IMG/VR virus record: IMGVR_UViG_3300009130_000010
Coordinates: 1-64,000 of that record
DNA from: a virus
Direction: 5' to 3' (one strand)
Length of the DNA stretch: 64,000 bases
The notes under the pieces were generated by a model that was not told the DNA's origin, did no database searches, and saw only the letters and a list, made by a program, of their open reading frames with translations. Position 1 is the first letter of the stretch. Each line of letters begins with the position of its first letter. The translations under genes were made by a program, and so were the position numbers. Positions 42,378 through 51,011 of the stretch are shown here, piece after piece.

Positions 42378-43316
42378 ATGGAAAAAGAAAAACAAAGTTT
42401 GGCTGAGGTTTTTGCGCCAGCTGACGAAAAAGGTGAAAAAGCTCCTATTAAACAACCAAATCCACTACAGGCATACTTTCGTAGGCCTTCAATTTATATT
42501 AAATTACCAACAGGTGGAAGGTATAATACAGTTGAAGAAATAGAAGTACCACCAAATGGTGAAATTCCTGTTTATCCTATGACAGCAAAGGACGAAATCT
42601 TAATGAGAACTCCTGATGCTTTAATGAACGGTGCTACTACTGTAGACGTTATCCAAAGTTGTGTACCAGCAATTAAAAATGCTTGGAAATTAACTTCTTT
42701 AGATGTCGACCTAGTACTTGTTAGTATTCGAATTGCTAGTTACGGAGAAACTACTGATGTTAAAGGTGTTTGTCCTAAATGTACTGAAGAAACAACATTT
42801 GAACTAGACTTACGAACAATTACTGACAGAGTATCGTCAATAAAATTTCAAGAAGACTTAACTATAGGTGACTTACAAATAAAGTTTGCTCCATTAACTT
42901 ATGATACAGCTACTAAAGGAGCACTTAAAAACTTTGAACAGCAACGTATGGTTCAATCTATTAGTAATACAGATGATCCAAATACTTCAGCAGAAGAAAG
43001 GCTTGAAAAATTTCAAAGTGCTTTTCTAAGATTAACAATGTATAATGTTGGAATTTTAGCAGATACTATTAAAAGTGTTACTACACCAACAGACGTTGTT
43101 ACTGATCGTAATATGATTTCTGAGTTTGTAGCAAACGCTGATCATAAAACTTTTAATGCTATTAAAGATCATTTAGGAAAAGAAAAACAACAAACAACTA
43201 TACCACCAATAAAATTCAAGTGTGATGGTTTTACTGATCTAGAAGGCAAAAAGACAGCGTGTGATGGCGAATGGGAACAACCATTTACAATAGATAATTC
43301 AACTTTTTTCGCATAA
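42378..43316 (+). CDS. 26: Baseplate hub protein gp26
   Basis: 312 residues from ATG 42378, chosen because GGAG lies nine bases upstream; the in-frame ATG at 42354 (MYLAEKKS) lacks a site. Pattern of the T4 gp26 family: SIYIKLPTGGRY, EIPVYPMTAKDEILMRTPDA, then DVIQSCVPAIKNAW, a CPKC zinc-like pair (about residue 135) and a C-terminal CDG...WEQPF. T4 gp26 is 208 residues. It belongs to the hub assembly pathway and its neighbour is the gp51-like small gene. Confidence 0.9.
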   Translation: MEKEKQSLAEVFAPADEKGEKAPIKQPNPLQAYFRRPSIYIKLPTGGRYNTVEEIEVPPNGEIPVYPMTAKDEILMRTPDALMNGATTVDVIQSCVPAIKNAWKLTSLDVDLVLVSIRIASYGETTDVKGVCPKCTEETTFELDLRTITDRVSSIKFQEDLTIGDLQIKFAPLTYDTATKGALKNFEQQRMVQSISNTDDPNTSAEERLEKFQSAFLRLTMYNVGILADTIKSVTTPTDVVTDRNMISEFVANADHKTFNAIKDHLGKEKQQTTIPPIKFKCDGFTDLEGKKTACDGEWEQPFTIDNSTFFA

Positions 43317-43321
43317 GGCTT

Positions 43322-43540
43322 TTGGCGTTAAGCAATGAAGAGATTGTTAAATTATTAGACGAATTTGACAAGCAGACAAAAGCCCTAGAAAAAGAACTCT
43401 TAGAAATAACCTGGTATATGAGGGGTGGGATATCCTATTCTGAAGCTACTGGTTTATCTTCTAGTGAGAGAAGACATATTAACGAAATCATTAAACAAAA
43501 TATTAAAAACGTTAACGAAACGAAACTTCCCCTATTATAA
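43322..43540 (+). CDS. Small tail/hub assembly protein (gp51-type position)
   Basis: 72 residues with TTG start at 43322 (AAGG four bases before; no ATG is available without losing the N-terminal helix). Content: a coiled helix LLDEFDKQTKALEKELLEIT, then WYMRGGISYSEATGLSSSER and RRHINEIIKQNI. The WYMRGG-x-S block recurs after gp26 in many T4 relatives, where it is called a hub assembly or tail chaperone protein. Catalytic function is unknown. Confidence 0.78.
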   Translation: MALSNEEIVKLLDEFDKQTKALEKELLEITWYMRGGISYSEATGLSSSERRHINEIIKQNIKNVNETKLPLL

Positions 43541-43555
43541 CAAAAACGTTCATCG

Positions 43556-43563
43556 AATAAATA
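43556..43563 (+). promoter_or_regulatory. Late promoter box AATAAATA for the exported-protein block
   Basis: AATAAATA followed by CTACT, then a leader of about 19 bases with GAGGAG before the ATG at 43588. Confidence 0.65.
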
Positions 43564-43587
43564 CTACTGAGTGAGGAGTATTATTAC

Positions 43588-44538
43588 ATGAACTTTCTAA
43601 AACTAGTTTTGGCCACTTGTATAGTGGCAATGTTGTCTATGTCTGCTTTAGCGGATACGTCAAGTACTGGCGCCACTACAAACACACAAACAGCAACAAC
43701 AGGATCTAACACTACTATATCAGGTGGTTATTCAGCTGAATCAACTACTACATATCAAGATGGTTCAACTAATGATACCACAAGTACTACTAATAATACT
43801 ACTAACAATAACAACAATACTAAAGTTCCAGTACCTACAGCGAGTGCTCCAAGCATGAGTGCTTACTCCCAAGATATATGTGCTGTTGGAAAATCAGGTG
43901 GAATACAAGCACCTGGATTTGGTATATCAGGTGGTACTACAACACGTGATATGAACTGTGAACGTATGAAGCTTTCTAAACTGTTGAACGATTACGGTAT
44001 GAAAGTCGCGGCTGTGGCAATACTTTGTCAAGATCCAAGAGTGTTTGAAGCTATGGAACAAGCAGGAACACCATGTCCGTTTGAAGGTAGAATTGGTTCT
44101 GCGGCAATGGAGCAATGGAAAAAGTATGACATTGAAAGACCTGATTACGAAAAATATGTTGAAAAAATGGACGAACGTTTAGAAATAGATGAACGTATTA
44201 TGAAAGAAGAAGGCGTACTTGAAGAAAACGAAACATTAAAAACAGACGTTAAAACTATTAGTAAAGAAAACAAACAGTTACAAAAAGATATTGAAGAATT
44301 AAAGAAAATGCAAGAAGAATTAATTAAAGCTCAAAAGGAAGAAGTTAAACGTCTTACAGCTTTAGTTCCTGAGGTTCATGAAGATGAAGAAGTTCCTGTT
44401 GAGGAGGAAATTATACTTCCTAAACCTAAACCAAATAACATATTTGTTGAAGAAGTAATTATTGAAGATCTTCCACCAATAGAAGATCCAGAAGACATAA
44501 CATCAAACCCGTTTGAAATTAAAAATATGGGTAGGTAA
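43588..44538 (+). CDS. Exported protein with signal peptide, Thr/Asn linker, Cys domain and coiled coil
   Basis: 316 residues. Signal peptide MNFLKLVLATCIVAMLSMSA with cleavage expected at ALA-D (about residue 22). Residues ~23-80 are Thr/Ser/Asn repeats. Residues ~90-170 form a Cys-containing domain (YSQDICAVGKSG, NCERMKLSKLLNDYGMKVAA, ILCQDPRVFEAMEQAGTPCP) that I recall from proteins of several marine phages. Residues ~185-255 are coiled coil, and the C-terminus is acidic and Pro-rich. Two bases separate its stop from the next gene. Role could be in the virion, periplasm or lysis; not decided by sequence. Confidence 0.85.
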   Translation: MNFLKLVLATCIVAMLSMSALADTSSTGATTNTQTATTGSNTTISGGYSAESTTTYQDGSTNDTTSTTNNTTNNNNNTKVPVPTASAPSMSAYSQDICAVGKSGGIQAPGFGISGGTTTRDMNCERMKLSKLLNDYGMKVAAVAILCQDPRVFEAMEQAGTPCPFEGRIGSAAMEQWKKYDIERPDYEKYVEKMDERLEIDERIMKEEGVLEENETLKTDVKTISKENKQLQKDIEELKKMQEELIKAQKEEVKRLTALVPEVHEDEEVPVEEEIILPKPKPNNIFVEEVIIEDLPPIEDPEDITSNPFEIKNMGR

Positions 44539-44540
44539 AA

Positions 44541-46301
44541 ATGAATAAGTGGCTCCTTGCTCTTATATTTGTTTTAGCATTAGGTTACACAAATGTTAAT
44601 GCTGAAACAACTACTACATCATCAGTTAGTTGCGTTGATACAGATAATACACCTGAAGAAGGTGATACAACTACAGTATGTACAACCACTACTGTTACAA
44701 CTGTAACCACACCAGAGTCAACTACAACTACAACAACTACATCAGAAAATCTTACAAGTTCAGGAGACATATTAACTAACTCAACTTTTGGTGGTCCTGG
44801 CACCGGATATGATGCTACAGGCTGGACTGTTGAAACTAATCCTGGCTACCACTCTGGTACTAACGCCTATAATAATGGAGGAAGTACAGTAGGTGGTGTT
44901 GTCGCAAGTGGTGACCAAACAGTTATTCATCAAACTGTTTCATCAGTTAAGACAGCAACTGGAATGTCAGAAGCAGAATTACAACATGGCTTCCGTTCAA
45001 CACTATCAGCAAGATTATGGTTTTGGAATGTTAAAACTAATACAATAACACTTAAACAAACTATTACAGACAATAGTGGAAATGCTACTGTACAAACAAG
45101 AACTCTTACTGATACAGGTTGTGGAAGTAATAACTGTGGTGCATGGGAATCTTTTGATGATACTTACATACAAGGTACCAATACAGCAACCGACTTCTCT
45201 ATTAAAGCAGAAGTAAGCAACGATGTTCATGGTGGCAACTGGCATCAATCAGTACACTACGGACCAGATATTGATGATATAGAATTAAATATACAACACA
45301 ACGAAATTACAACAACTACAACAACTGTTCCAGCAAGTTCAACTTCTTCAACAGCAACATCAACAGCAACTACAATAGAATACTGTTGGCAAAAAGTTCC
45401 ATCGACGTGTGCTGGTAATCAACCAGGATTAGATGATGTTGAGGAACAAATTACTGATGCTGTTACTAACATTACAACTGAAGATGTAACTGTTATTGAT
45501 GTTACAAACTTAGATGTTCAAACTATAGAAATTGTTGACGTTACAATAGACGAAGCAATAACTCAAGAACTATCAATATCAGAACCAGAAACAACATTTG
45601 AAGAAGCATTTAATAATATAATAGAAGAAGCAGGGTTAGAAGAAACATTCAACGACGCATTAGCAGAAGAAGATATAACTGAACAAGAATTTTTTGACGA
45701 AGTTGAAGAAGTAATGGAAGAAGAAATGGCATCTACTACAGAAGTAGAAACCGAAACAGAAGTTGAAACTGAAACTACGGAGACACCAAATGAAGAAACA
45801 ACAGAAACAGAAGAAATACAAGAGTCCGATAGTGATGTTGAAGAGCAAGTGGAAGGAAGTGGAGAGACCGAACTTGCGGAAACAGATGGTGAAGATGCGA
45901 ATATTGGAGAAGTTACAGTAGAAGATAAAGTTGCTGACATACAAGCAAAAATTGAAAAAGTTATTGCTAAAGTAGAAGCAAACTTACAACGTGTAGATTT
46001 AAAATTAAAAGCAACTGCCTTTATACTTGCTAAAGCAATGGTCGACCAACAACCAGATATGTCGGAATATACCCAAAAAGAATTTTATAAAACAGTCCAA
46101 TTACCCGATAATACAGATTGGTATGCTGAAGCTACAATTTTAGAAACGTATGGTAGATCAATTTACCAAGATATAACATTGGCGGCTTACCAGGCAACAG
46201 ATCCTGTTGCCCAATATGAACAAAAGATAAATACTGTAAATAATAATATCAGCGTATTAGAAGCTGAATTGGAGGTAATGAGAAATGAGCTTAATCAATA
46301 A
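44541..46301 (+). CDS. Exported acidic protein with a lectin-like domain and C-terminal coiled coil
   Basis: 586 residues. Signal peptide MNKWLLALIFVLALGYTNVN with cleavage near NAE. Residues ~25-70 are Thr-rich. Residues ~75-250 look like a beta-sandwich resembling carbohydrate-binding or discoidin-like folds (NSTFGGPGTGYDATGWTVET, later DDIELNIQHNE). Residues ~300-460 are highly acidic with Glu-Thr repeats, and ~460-586 helical with a coiled coil at the end (KINTVNNNISVLEAELEVMR). Overlaps the next gene by 17 bases. Function unknown; see the neighbouring exported protein. Confidence 0.85.
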   Translation: MNKWLLALIFVLALGYTNVNAETTTTSSVSCVDTDNTPEEGDTTTVCTTTTVTTVTTPESTTTTTTTSENLTSSGDILTNSTFGGPGTGYDATGWTVETNPGYHSGTNAYNNGGSTVGGVVASGDQTVIHQTVSSVKTATGMSEAELQHGFRSTLSARLWFWNVKTNTITLKQTITDNSGNATVQTRTLTDTGCGSNNCGAWESFDDTYIQGTNTATDFSIKAEVSNDVHGGNWHQSVHYGPDIDDIELNIQHNEITTTTTTVPASSTSSTATSTATTIEYCWQKVPSTCAGNQPGLDDVEEQITDAVTNITTEDVTVIDVTNLDVQTIEIVDVTIDEAITQELSISEPETTFEEAFNNIIEEAGLEETFNDALAEEDITEQEFFDEVEEVMEEEMASTTEVETETEVETETTETPNEETTETEEIQESDSDVEEQVEGSGETELAETDGEDANIGEVTVEDKVADIQAKIEKVIAKVEANLQRVDLKLKATAFILAKAMVDQQPDMSEYTQKEFYKTVQLPDNTDWYAEATILETYGRSIYQDITLAAYQATDPVAQYEQKINTVNNNISVLEAELEVMRNELNQ

Positions 46302-46752
46302 ACTTACAACCTACGCATCATTGATTGGAGTCATCGGTGCCATTGGAGGAGGCTTTTACGCTTGGGGTGAATTCAACACTCGTTTAACAGCTATTGAAAA
46401 TAAACAATTTGTAGTAAACGAAACTGTTGATCTTACACCAACAAATGATAGAATTTCAGCATTGGAAGTAGATCTAATCGATCGAATAAATGCTTTGAAA
46501 GAACAAGTAGAGTCAGGTCAAGAAATTGATCTTACTGAAATATCAGAAACTATTGTAGAACTAAACCGTTCATTAACAGCAAAAATAAACGAATCTAGCG
46601 ATAGTATTAAATCTGATTTAAATGCTATGAAAGAAACATTAACAGAAGTTGATAAAAAAGTTGCTATAGCATTAAAAGAGAATGAGTTACAAGACGAAAA
46701 AATAGAATCAAATAGACTTAAAGCAACAAACCCGTTAGCTAACTCAAACTAA
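46285..46752 (+). CDS. Membrane-anchored coiled-coil protein
   Basis: 155 residues. A single N-terminal transmembrane segment (YASLIGVIGAIGGGFYAWGE, about residues 10-29) and then a long helical/coiled-coil domain to the end. The topology (one anchor, coiled coil in the periplasm or cytoplasm) is that of spanin-like, holin-associated or virion-anchoring proteins, but no specific family is evident. GGAGG lies eight to nine bases before the ATG, inside the previous gene. It completes a three-gene exported/membrane block. Confidence 0.82.
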   Translation: MSLINKLTTYASLIGVIGAIGGGFYAWGEFNTRLTAIENKQFVVNETVDLTPTNDRISALEVDLIDRINALKEQVESGQEIDLTEISETIVELNRSLTAKINESSDSIKSDLNAMKETLTEVDKKVAIALKENELQDEKIESNRLKATNPLANSN

Positions 46753-46809
46753 ATTCCATTATTTAATGGCCGTACACCAAATAACATACTTTAATGTTTA
46801 GTACAGTCA

Positions 46810-46817
46810 TCTAAATA
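46810..46817 (+). promoter_or_regulatory. Late-type box TCTAAATA, 7 nt before ATG
   Basis: TCTAAATA then seven bases then the ATG at 46825; no Shine-Dalgarno. A near-leaderless case. Confidence 0.4.
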
Positions 46818-46824
46818 ATAACCT

Positions 46825-47013
46825 ATGTACACAAGATACAACGTGGTTAACAAGCAAACCAAAGATATTTATTGTACGGTTTTTTCGTTAGAAGAAGCCC
46901 AGCAAGTTATTGACATGGAAAAAATAAACCATCCTCATTGGGAATTAATCGTAGAAAAAATAGAAGTAAGTCCGGTTAAAAATGGTTTTGGCCGTGATCC
47001 TGATTTACATTAA
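46825..47013 (+). CDS. Small hypothetical protein
   Basis: 62 residues: YTRYNVVNKQTKDIYCTVFS, a helix EEAQQVIDMEKINHPHWE, and a final strand before VKNGFGRDPDLH. This strand-helix-strand layout suggests a tiny folded domain, possibly binding protein or RNA. No recognised family. It is followed by a clear terminator, so it is the last gene of the plus-strand block. No Shine-Dalgarno sequence. Confidence 0.65.
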   Translation: MYTRYNVVNKQTKDIYCTVFSLEEAQQVIDMEKINHPHWELIVEKIEVSPVKNGFGRDPDLH

Positions 47014-47074
47014 GAGCTCTTGAGCGACCAGTCAGAGTTTCCTGAAACATTAATATACTAGTAGAACTTTAACA

Positions 47075-47100
47075 ATATCAGCTTCGCTGATATGTTTTTT
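47075..47100 (+). terminator. Terminator of the plus-strand late block
   Basis: Stem ATATCAGC / GCTGATAT with a TTC loop and TTTTTT directly after. Confidence 0.88.
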
Positions 47101-47517
47101 CGCTTTCGCTCAAAACACTTATTTGTTATAACGAAATTTATTTCGTTTATCATTCAGATATTTTGCCCATACTTCACCCGCTAGGGGCAAAGTATAAGGT
47201 AGTTCATCATTCGAGTAACTCACCCATAACGTCTAAGAAGATTTAGTATTACTACTAACGGAGGCGGAAACCCGCTAACCCCCTACTTCAGCTTCACATA
47301 AGTTTCGGAACATTTATTCACCCAGAACGTCGAATGTTTAAATGTTGAAGTTGTATCTTTTTCACAGAGCTTCATCTTTTAGCCTTTAAGTATAATGGCC
47401 TTCACTTGCTACAACCCAGATCTGAGTACAGGTGTCTGTACCCTCAAGGGTATGTTTGTGAGGTAGCTATATAGTTGTTAATGTTTGCCTGAATGTTGCT
47501 GTTAATAGTATGTTATC
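47101..47517. other. Non-coding spacer with several stem-loops; candidate structured RNA
   Basis: No ORF of useful size on either strand. Visible pairings: ATAACGAAAT with ATTTCGTTTAT (about 47127-47150), TTTGCCC (47162-47168) with GGGCAAA (47185-47191), GCGG/CCGC around 47264-47275, GTACAG/CTGTAC around 47426-47440, and TACCCT/AGGGTA around 47438-47451. Local base composition is less AT-rich than the genes around it. No tRNA fold was found. It lies between two convergent gene blocks, so it could be a 3' end region or a small RNA gene. Confidence 0.4.
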
Positions 47518-48030
47518 TTAGGCACACAATGTTTTAACCAAATCTGAATTTCTTGTGAAAAATTCCTCAAAATTTGATATGCGCCAGTTAGAGCCTGTAG
47601 TGTTAGACCAGTAGTCTATATAGTTTTTTGATTTTGAATTGTGCCTAGTTTCTATGGCTATGAATTTGCCTACTTGATTGAATTTCATTATTAATATATT
47701 AAAGTCGTCTGGTACTGCTACATCCATTAGTTGAGATATCCACTCTTCTAACATTGGAATCGGTTCAGGTTGTAATAGTCTGTGAAACGGAAATGCTTTA
47801 TAAAATTTACATTCCGCATTTAGTTTAGGAAAACTTTGTCCAGGGACAATGTCTCCTTTGAAGGCTCTTACTTGACCTTCGTGAAGTATTTCCATTCTAG
47901 CTTTATTAGACCCGCCCACATAAGCACCGGAACCAGGAGCTCTTATAAAACTTTCATTGTATAGTCCGGACAAGAATCTTGCGACATCTCGCTCCCAACC
48001 TGATCCTTTTGCTTTTTGTGGGCTTGGCAT
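47518..48030 (-). CDS. Holliday-junction-resolvase-like PD-(D/E)xK nuclease
   Basis: 170 residues. The order KAKGSGWERDVARFLSG, RAPGSGAYVGGSNKAR, FKGDIV and LNAECKFYKA matches Hjc/Hjr-type nucleases: Glu in the first helix, Asp in GDI (about residue 60) and E-x-K in AECK (about 73). It could resolve recombination junctions or trim packaging substrates. Downstream of the small basic gene and in the same direction as gp46/gp47, which fits a role in recombination. No obvious promoter of its own. Confidence 0.78.
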   Translation of the reverse strand: MPSPQKAKGSGWERDVARFLSGLYNESFIRAPGSGAYVGGSNKARMEILHEGQVRAFKGDIVPGQSFPKLNAECKFYKAFPFHRLLQPEPIPMLEEWISQLMDVAVPDDFNILIMKFNQVGKFIAIETRHNSKSKNYIDYWSNTTGSNWRISNFEEFFTRNSDLVKTLCA

Positions 48031-48042
48031 AAATTTAAATTA

Positions 48043-48058
48043 CTTTCTTATAAGAAAG
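48043..48058. repeat. 16-bp perfect palindrome
   Basis: CTTTCTTATAAGAAAG, between the small basic gene and the resolvase-like gene. Could be a weak hairpin or a protein-binding site; not followed by a T-tract. Confidence 0.4.
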
Positions 48059-48066
48059 AACTCTAA

Positions 48067-48246
48067 TTACATAGCGTTCTTTTTTTCTTGTATTTCTGCT
48101 CTACGAGATTTGCCTAACTTAGATAATTCACCTAGTGCCTTACGAGCTCTAGTAGCCGCCGCTTTATTACCTTTGCTATCAAACTTGTCAGATTCGGTCA
48201 TATAATTATTATATGCCTCAGTTATTTGCTCATGTAGTGTTGACAT
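48067..48246 (-). CDS. Small basic helical protein, histone-H1-like composition
   Basis: 59 residues, read directly from the reverse strand: STLHEQITEAYNNYMTESDK, then GNKAAATRARKALGELSKLG, then KSRRAEIQEKKNAM. Helical, with a Lys/Arg/Ala-rich second half as in small DNA-binding or histone-like proteins seen in several marine T4-like phages. AGGAGA lies seven bases before the ATG. It could bind DNA, but this is composition only. Located between the methyltransferase and the resolvase-like gene. Confidence 0.78.
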   Translation of the reverse strand: MSTLHEQITEAYNNYMTESDKFDSKGNKAAATRARKALGELSKLGKSRRAEIQEKKNAM

Positions 48247-48325
48247 TTTTTTCTCCTATTAGCTGTATAATCCAGCTATTGTGTTTTATTTACTGTTTAA
48301 GGTACCTAGGACAACGATTTCTGAA

Positions 48326-48916
48326 CTATTTCTTCGTTTTCTCCCAAACTACCATGTTATGATACTTTTTTTCACCTTCTGGTGTGGTTATACTATGTAC
48401 TTTTTCAATACTAACAACTTTTAAATCAGTCTGTTTTTCCCAACCACCTTCTGTTATCCAATCTTTTGGAGTTATACACATACTACAATATAGTAACCCG
48501 TCGTCAGTTAAACTATCAGCTATATGCTTTGAAGCACTAGCATCAACGTGTCCAAATGTTAGTACGCCAATTGCTGTTAAGCATTTATATTTTTGTGGTA
48601 ATGGTGCTTTAGTTATATCGTGTATCTTAGTAGTTCTATAATTACCTGCCACAAATCTATTAAGCATAGGTTGATTTAAATCGTAACCATCAATTAAGTA
48701 TTTGTGATTTATTAATCCAAGTCCTACTTGACCGTTTCCACAACCAATGTCTCCTACTTCTGTTCCTTCTAGAAAATTATCTATAATCCAATTAGAAGCA
48801 ATAGTATGACATACCCATCCTCGTTCATTTATAACTTCGTCATGATAGTTATCCCAACCATCATACAATTCGCTATTACTTTTTTTATAAATTTCGTCTA
48901 ACCAATAATCAGTCAT
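48326..48916 (-). CDS. SAM-dependent class I methyltransferase
   Basis: 196 residues. Motif I is GDIGCGNGQVGLGL (about residues 55-68), and DGYDLNQPML (about 77-86) supplies the acidic residue for the ribose; IGVLTFGHVD (about 116) fits motif IV. It would methylate a small molecule or macromolecule; the substrate is not visible. It is the last gene of the metabolic cassette and overlaps the nitroreductase stop by eight bases, so the two are probably coupled. Confidence 0.88.
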   Translation of the reverse strand: MTDYWLDEIYKKSNSELYDGWDNYHDEVINERGWVCHTIASNWIIDNFLEGTEVGDIGCGNGQVGLGLINHKYLIDGYDLNQPMLNRFVAGNYRTTKIHDITKAPLPQKYKCLTAIGVLTFGHVDASASKHIADSLTDDGLLYCSMCITPKDWITEGGWEKQTDLKVVSIEKVHSITTPEGEKKYHNMVVWEKTKK

Positions 48917-49598
48917 AATATTTTACCATGTCATTTAGGTTTTCTCTAGCTGTTCGATATTTGTTAATTATGTTTTTAGTATCTTCGTATCCAATACTCA
49001 TACCACACAATACAATTTTTTCTTTATACTCAGGTAATTCTTGTCTTACTATATCAGCATACTCTCCTAATGACCCCTGTGGACAGGTTGCCAGGCCATG
49101 TTCAACAGCTGACAACATAATCGACTGTATAAACATACCATAGTCTACATAAGAACCTTTGCCTAATGCTCTGTCAATAAAAAATAATAACATAACAGGA
49201 GCATCAAACCCTCTATAATTTTTAGCATATAACAAATTTTTACGTTCTGTCATTTCTCTAGTAATACCTAGTTGATTATATAAAGCTAATCCACATTCTT
49301 TTCTTCGTTGCTTATACTCTCCAAACCATTCAGCATCTTTTTCACTAAACTTATCAAATGGATAATACTCGTAATCCATAACAGGTGTTATACCAGAACT
49401 AAATGCTTCTTCTAATTTGTTACATAAATTATTTTTTGACGTACCTGTAAGTACAGCTACTTGCCAAGGTTGATGATTATCACCACTTGGTGCTTGTTTG
49501 GCTTGCTCTAATATTTTGTTTATAGTATCAATAGAAACTTCTTTATTTAAAAAAGCTCTTGTTGACTTACGAGTTGCTAAAGCATCACTAACTATCAT
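48909..49598 (-). CDS. Nitroreductase-family FMN oxidoreductase
   Basis: 229 residues. Family signature: ATRKSTRAFLNKEV with Arg-x-Ser-x-Arg (about residues 8-14), then APSGDNHQPWQVAVL (about 36-50) for FMN binding, then GLATCPQGSL, and a C-terminal SIGYEDTKNIINKYRTAREN. These bind FMN and reduce nitro, quinone or enone-type groups, or oxidise azoline rings. It overlaps the ANL ligase stop by four bases. Partner substrate unknown; context suggests work on the product of the neighbouring ligase or dioxygenase. Confidence 0.92.
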   Translation of the reverse strand: MIVSDALATRKSTRAFLNKEVSIDTINKILEQAKQAPSGDNHQPWQVAVLTGTSKNNLCNKLEEAFSSGITPVMDYEYYPFDKFSEKDAEWFGEYKQRRKECGLALYNQLGITREMTERKNLLYAKNYRGFDAPVMLLFFIDRALGKGSYVDYGMFIQSIMLSAVEHGLATCPQGSLGEYADIVRQELPEYKEKIVLCGMSIGYEDTKNIINKYRTARENLNDMVKYYD

Positions 49599-51010
49599 AC
49601 TTCTGAATAATCCTTTACATTAACCTTAGAAATAATATGAGGAGGAAAACTATTTTTAACAATGGCAGGCAATTTACTTCTTTGAAATTTATTTGGACCA
49701 GAAAAATATAAATGTTCAGTTACATGATATATATCGTGTGGTCGTTTAGCCTTTTGAGCATTATCAGTAAAGTGTTTAGCTACATCATTAGCATTAGCTG
49801 TTCCTGTATATATTAAGTAATGAAGTTCATCTTGTTCGCAACTAGCAACATTTTCAACACCAGGAACTTCGAGTGCCAATGCTTCTACTAATCCTGTATA
49901 AATTTTTATACCACTTTTCATAAAGATAACATCATCAAACACTCTACCAGAATAATACCATGTACCATTTTCATCTCTAAACTTATCACCATCTGTTTGC
50001 CAATCTAGTGTTCCGTACTTGTACCAAAGTACGCCTTCTTTGTCAAGTTTTAACTCCCCGTTATAAAGATGTTTTGTAAATCCATAAAAGTTTTTTATTG
50101 GATCACCTGGTCTATAAACAGCAACTGAATGGCAATCTGCTTCTGTACTTGCCATCATATTGTAAATTGCTTTAAACTTAAATTTCTTTATAATACTTTT
50201 GAGAACTACTTCTGGTGTATGTCCTCCAGAACATTCCCAGTAATCTATAGGCCAATTGAAATCATCAGGACATTCATCAACTATCTTTTTAATAGCATTA
50301 GGATATGATATACAACAATTAGGTTTTGCTTTTACTATCTCCCCAGGTATATTATCTCCCCAATTTAAAAAATGTATACTACCACCTATTAAGTATATTC
50401 TTAACAAGTTATAAGGATTATAAGTAGCAGTAAATCCTGCTGTACAAAGAATTCTTGGTCGTTTATCTTTTGTAAATTCAGGTGCTATAGCAAATAAATG
50501 ATTAGTAGATGCCTGTGCTGTACATCCTAATAATGTCTGCCCATCTACAATAGCTTCTTCATGATCTTCGTAATCCCAAAAGAAAGGATACATTTCAAAA
50601 AACTCTTTAACTGTAGTTCCGCTTGTCATACCTCTATATATTTCTTTAGGATGTAATATAGTAGGTCCTGTTTCAGCTGGATCACTTAACATTGTTATTT
50701 TATTAGAACGTATAATACAAGTTGCTTTACAACCTTTAATCAATCCTTCACGCTCCATCTTAGATTGTCTAGCGTCAGCCTGTGTAGCTGATCCACCGTT
50801 TTTAATACTAGCAAGTATCCATAAGTAATCATCTATTGTAACTTGATCTTCTGCTATTACAAAAACAACGTGTGGTCCTATACCATGCTCTTTAAGTCTT
50901 TTAATTTTAGCATCTAAATTATCGTGTAACTCTCCCCAAGTAATTTGTTCAGTAGAATTACTTAAAAAAATATCATCTTCACTGAGAGGTCCTTGTGTTT
51001 GTTTTAACAT
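49595..51010 (-). CDS. Adenylate-forming (ANL) ligase
   Basis: 471 residues, somewhat short for the family (typically 500-600). Motifs: GMTSGTTVKEF (about residues 127-137) as phosphate loop, YNMMASTEA (283-291) for the A5 region, WQTDGDKFRDENGTWYYSGR (337-356) containing the ATP-binding Asp, and FDDVIFMKSGIKIY (358-371). The C-terminal Lys is likely in SGPNKFQRSKLP. It activates a carboxylate to an acyl-AMP, then thioester or amide. The start has AAGGAATAAT before ATG. One base separates it from the dioxygenase-like gene. Confidence 0.88.
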   Translation of the reverse strand: MLKQTQGPLSEDDIFLSNSTEQITWGELHDNLDAKIKRLKEHGIGPHVVFVIAEDQVTIDDYLWILASIKNGGSATQADARQSKMEREGLIKGCKATCIIRSNKITMLSDPAETGPTILHPKEIYRGMTSGTTVKEFFEMYPFFWDYEDHEEAIVDGQTLLGCTAQASTNHLFAIAPEFTKDKRPRILCTAGFTATYNPYNLLRIYLIGGSIHFLNWGDNIPGEIVKAKPNCCISYPNAIKKIVDECPDDFNWPIDYWECSGGHTPEVVLKSIIKKFKFKAIYNMMASTEADCHSVAVYRPGDPIKNFYGFTKHLYNGELKLDKEGVLWYKYGTLDWQTDGDKFRDENGTWYYSGRVFDDVIFMKSGIKIYTGLVEALALEVPGVENVASCEQDELHYLIYTGTANANDVAKHFTDNAQKAKRPHDIYHVTEHLYFSGPNKFQRSKLPAIVKNSFPPHIISKVNVKDYSEV

Positions 51011-51011
51011 A

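Noticed and set aside
45563-45944. Minus-strand frames opposite the Glu/Thr-rich exported protein
   Set aside because: Shadow ORFs of the repeated Glu-Thr codons.
47162-47195. H-type pseudoknot from TTTGCCC/GGGCAAA and ATAC/GTAT
   Set aside because: The first connecting loop would have zero bases, which is sterically doubtful; a simple hairpin explains the main pairing.
47101-47517. tRNA or tmRNA in the spacer
   Set aside because: Some hairpins, but no cloverleaf with a T-loop GTTC-type sequence and acceptor pairing, and no CCA-adjacent stem.
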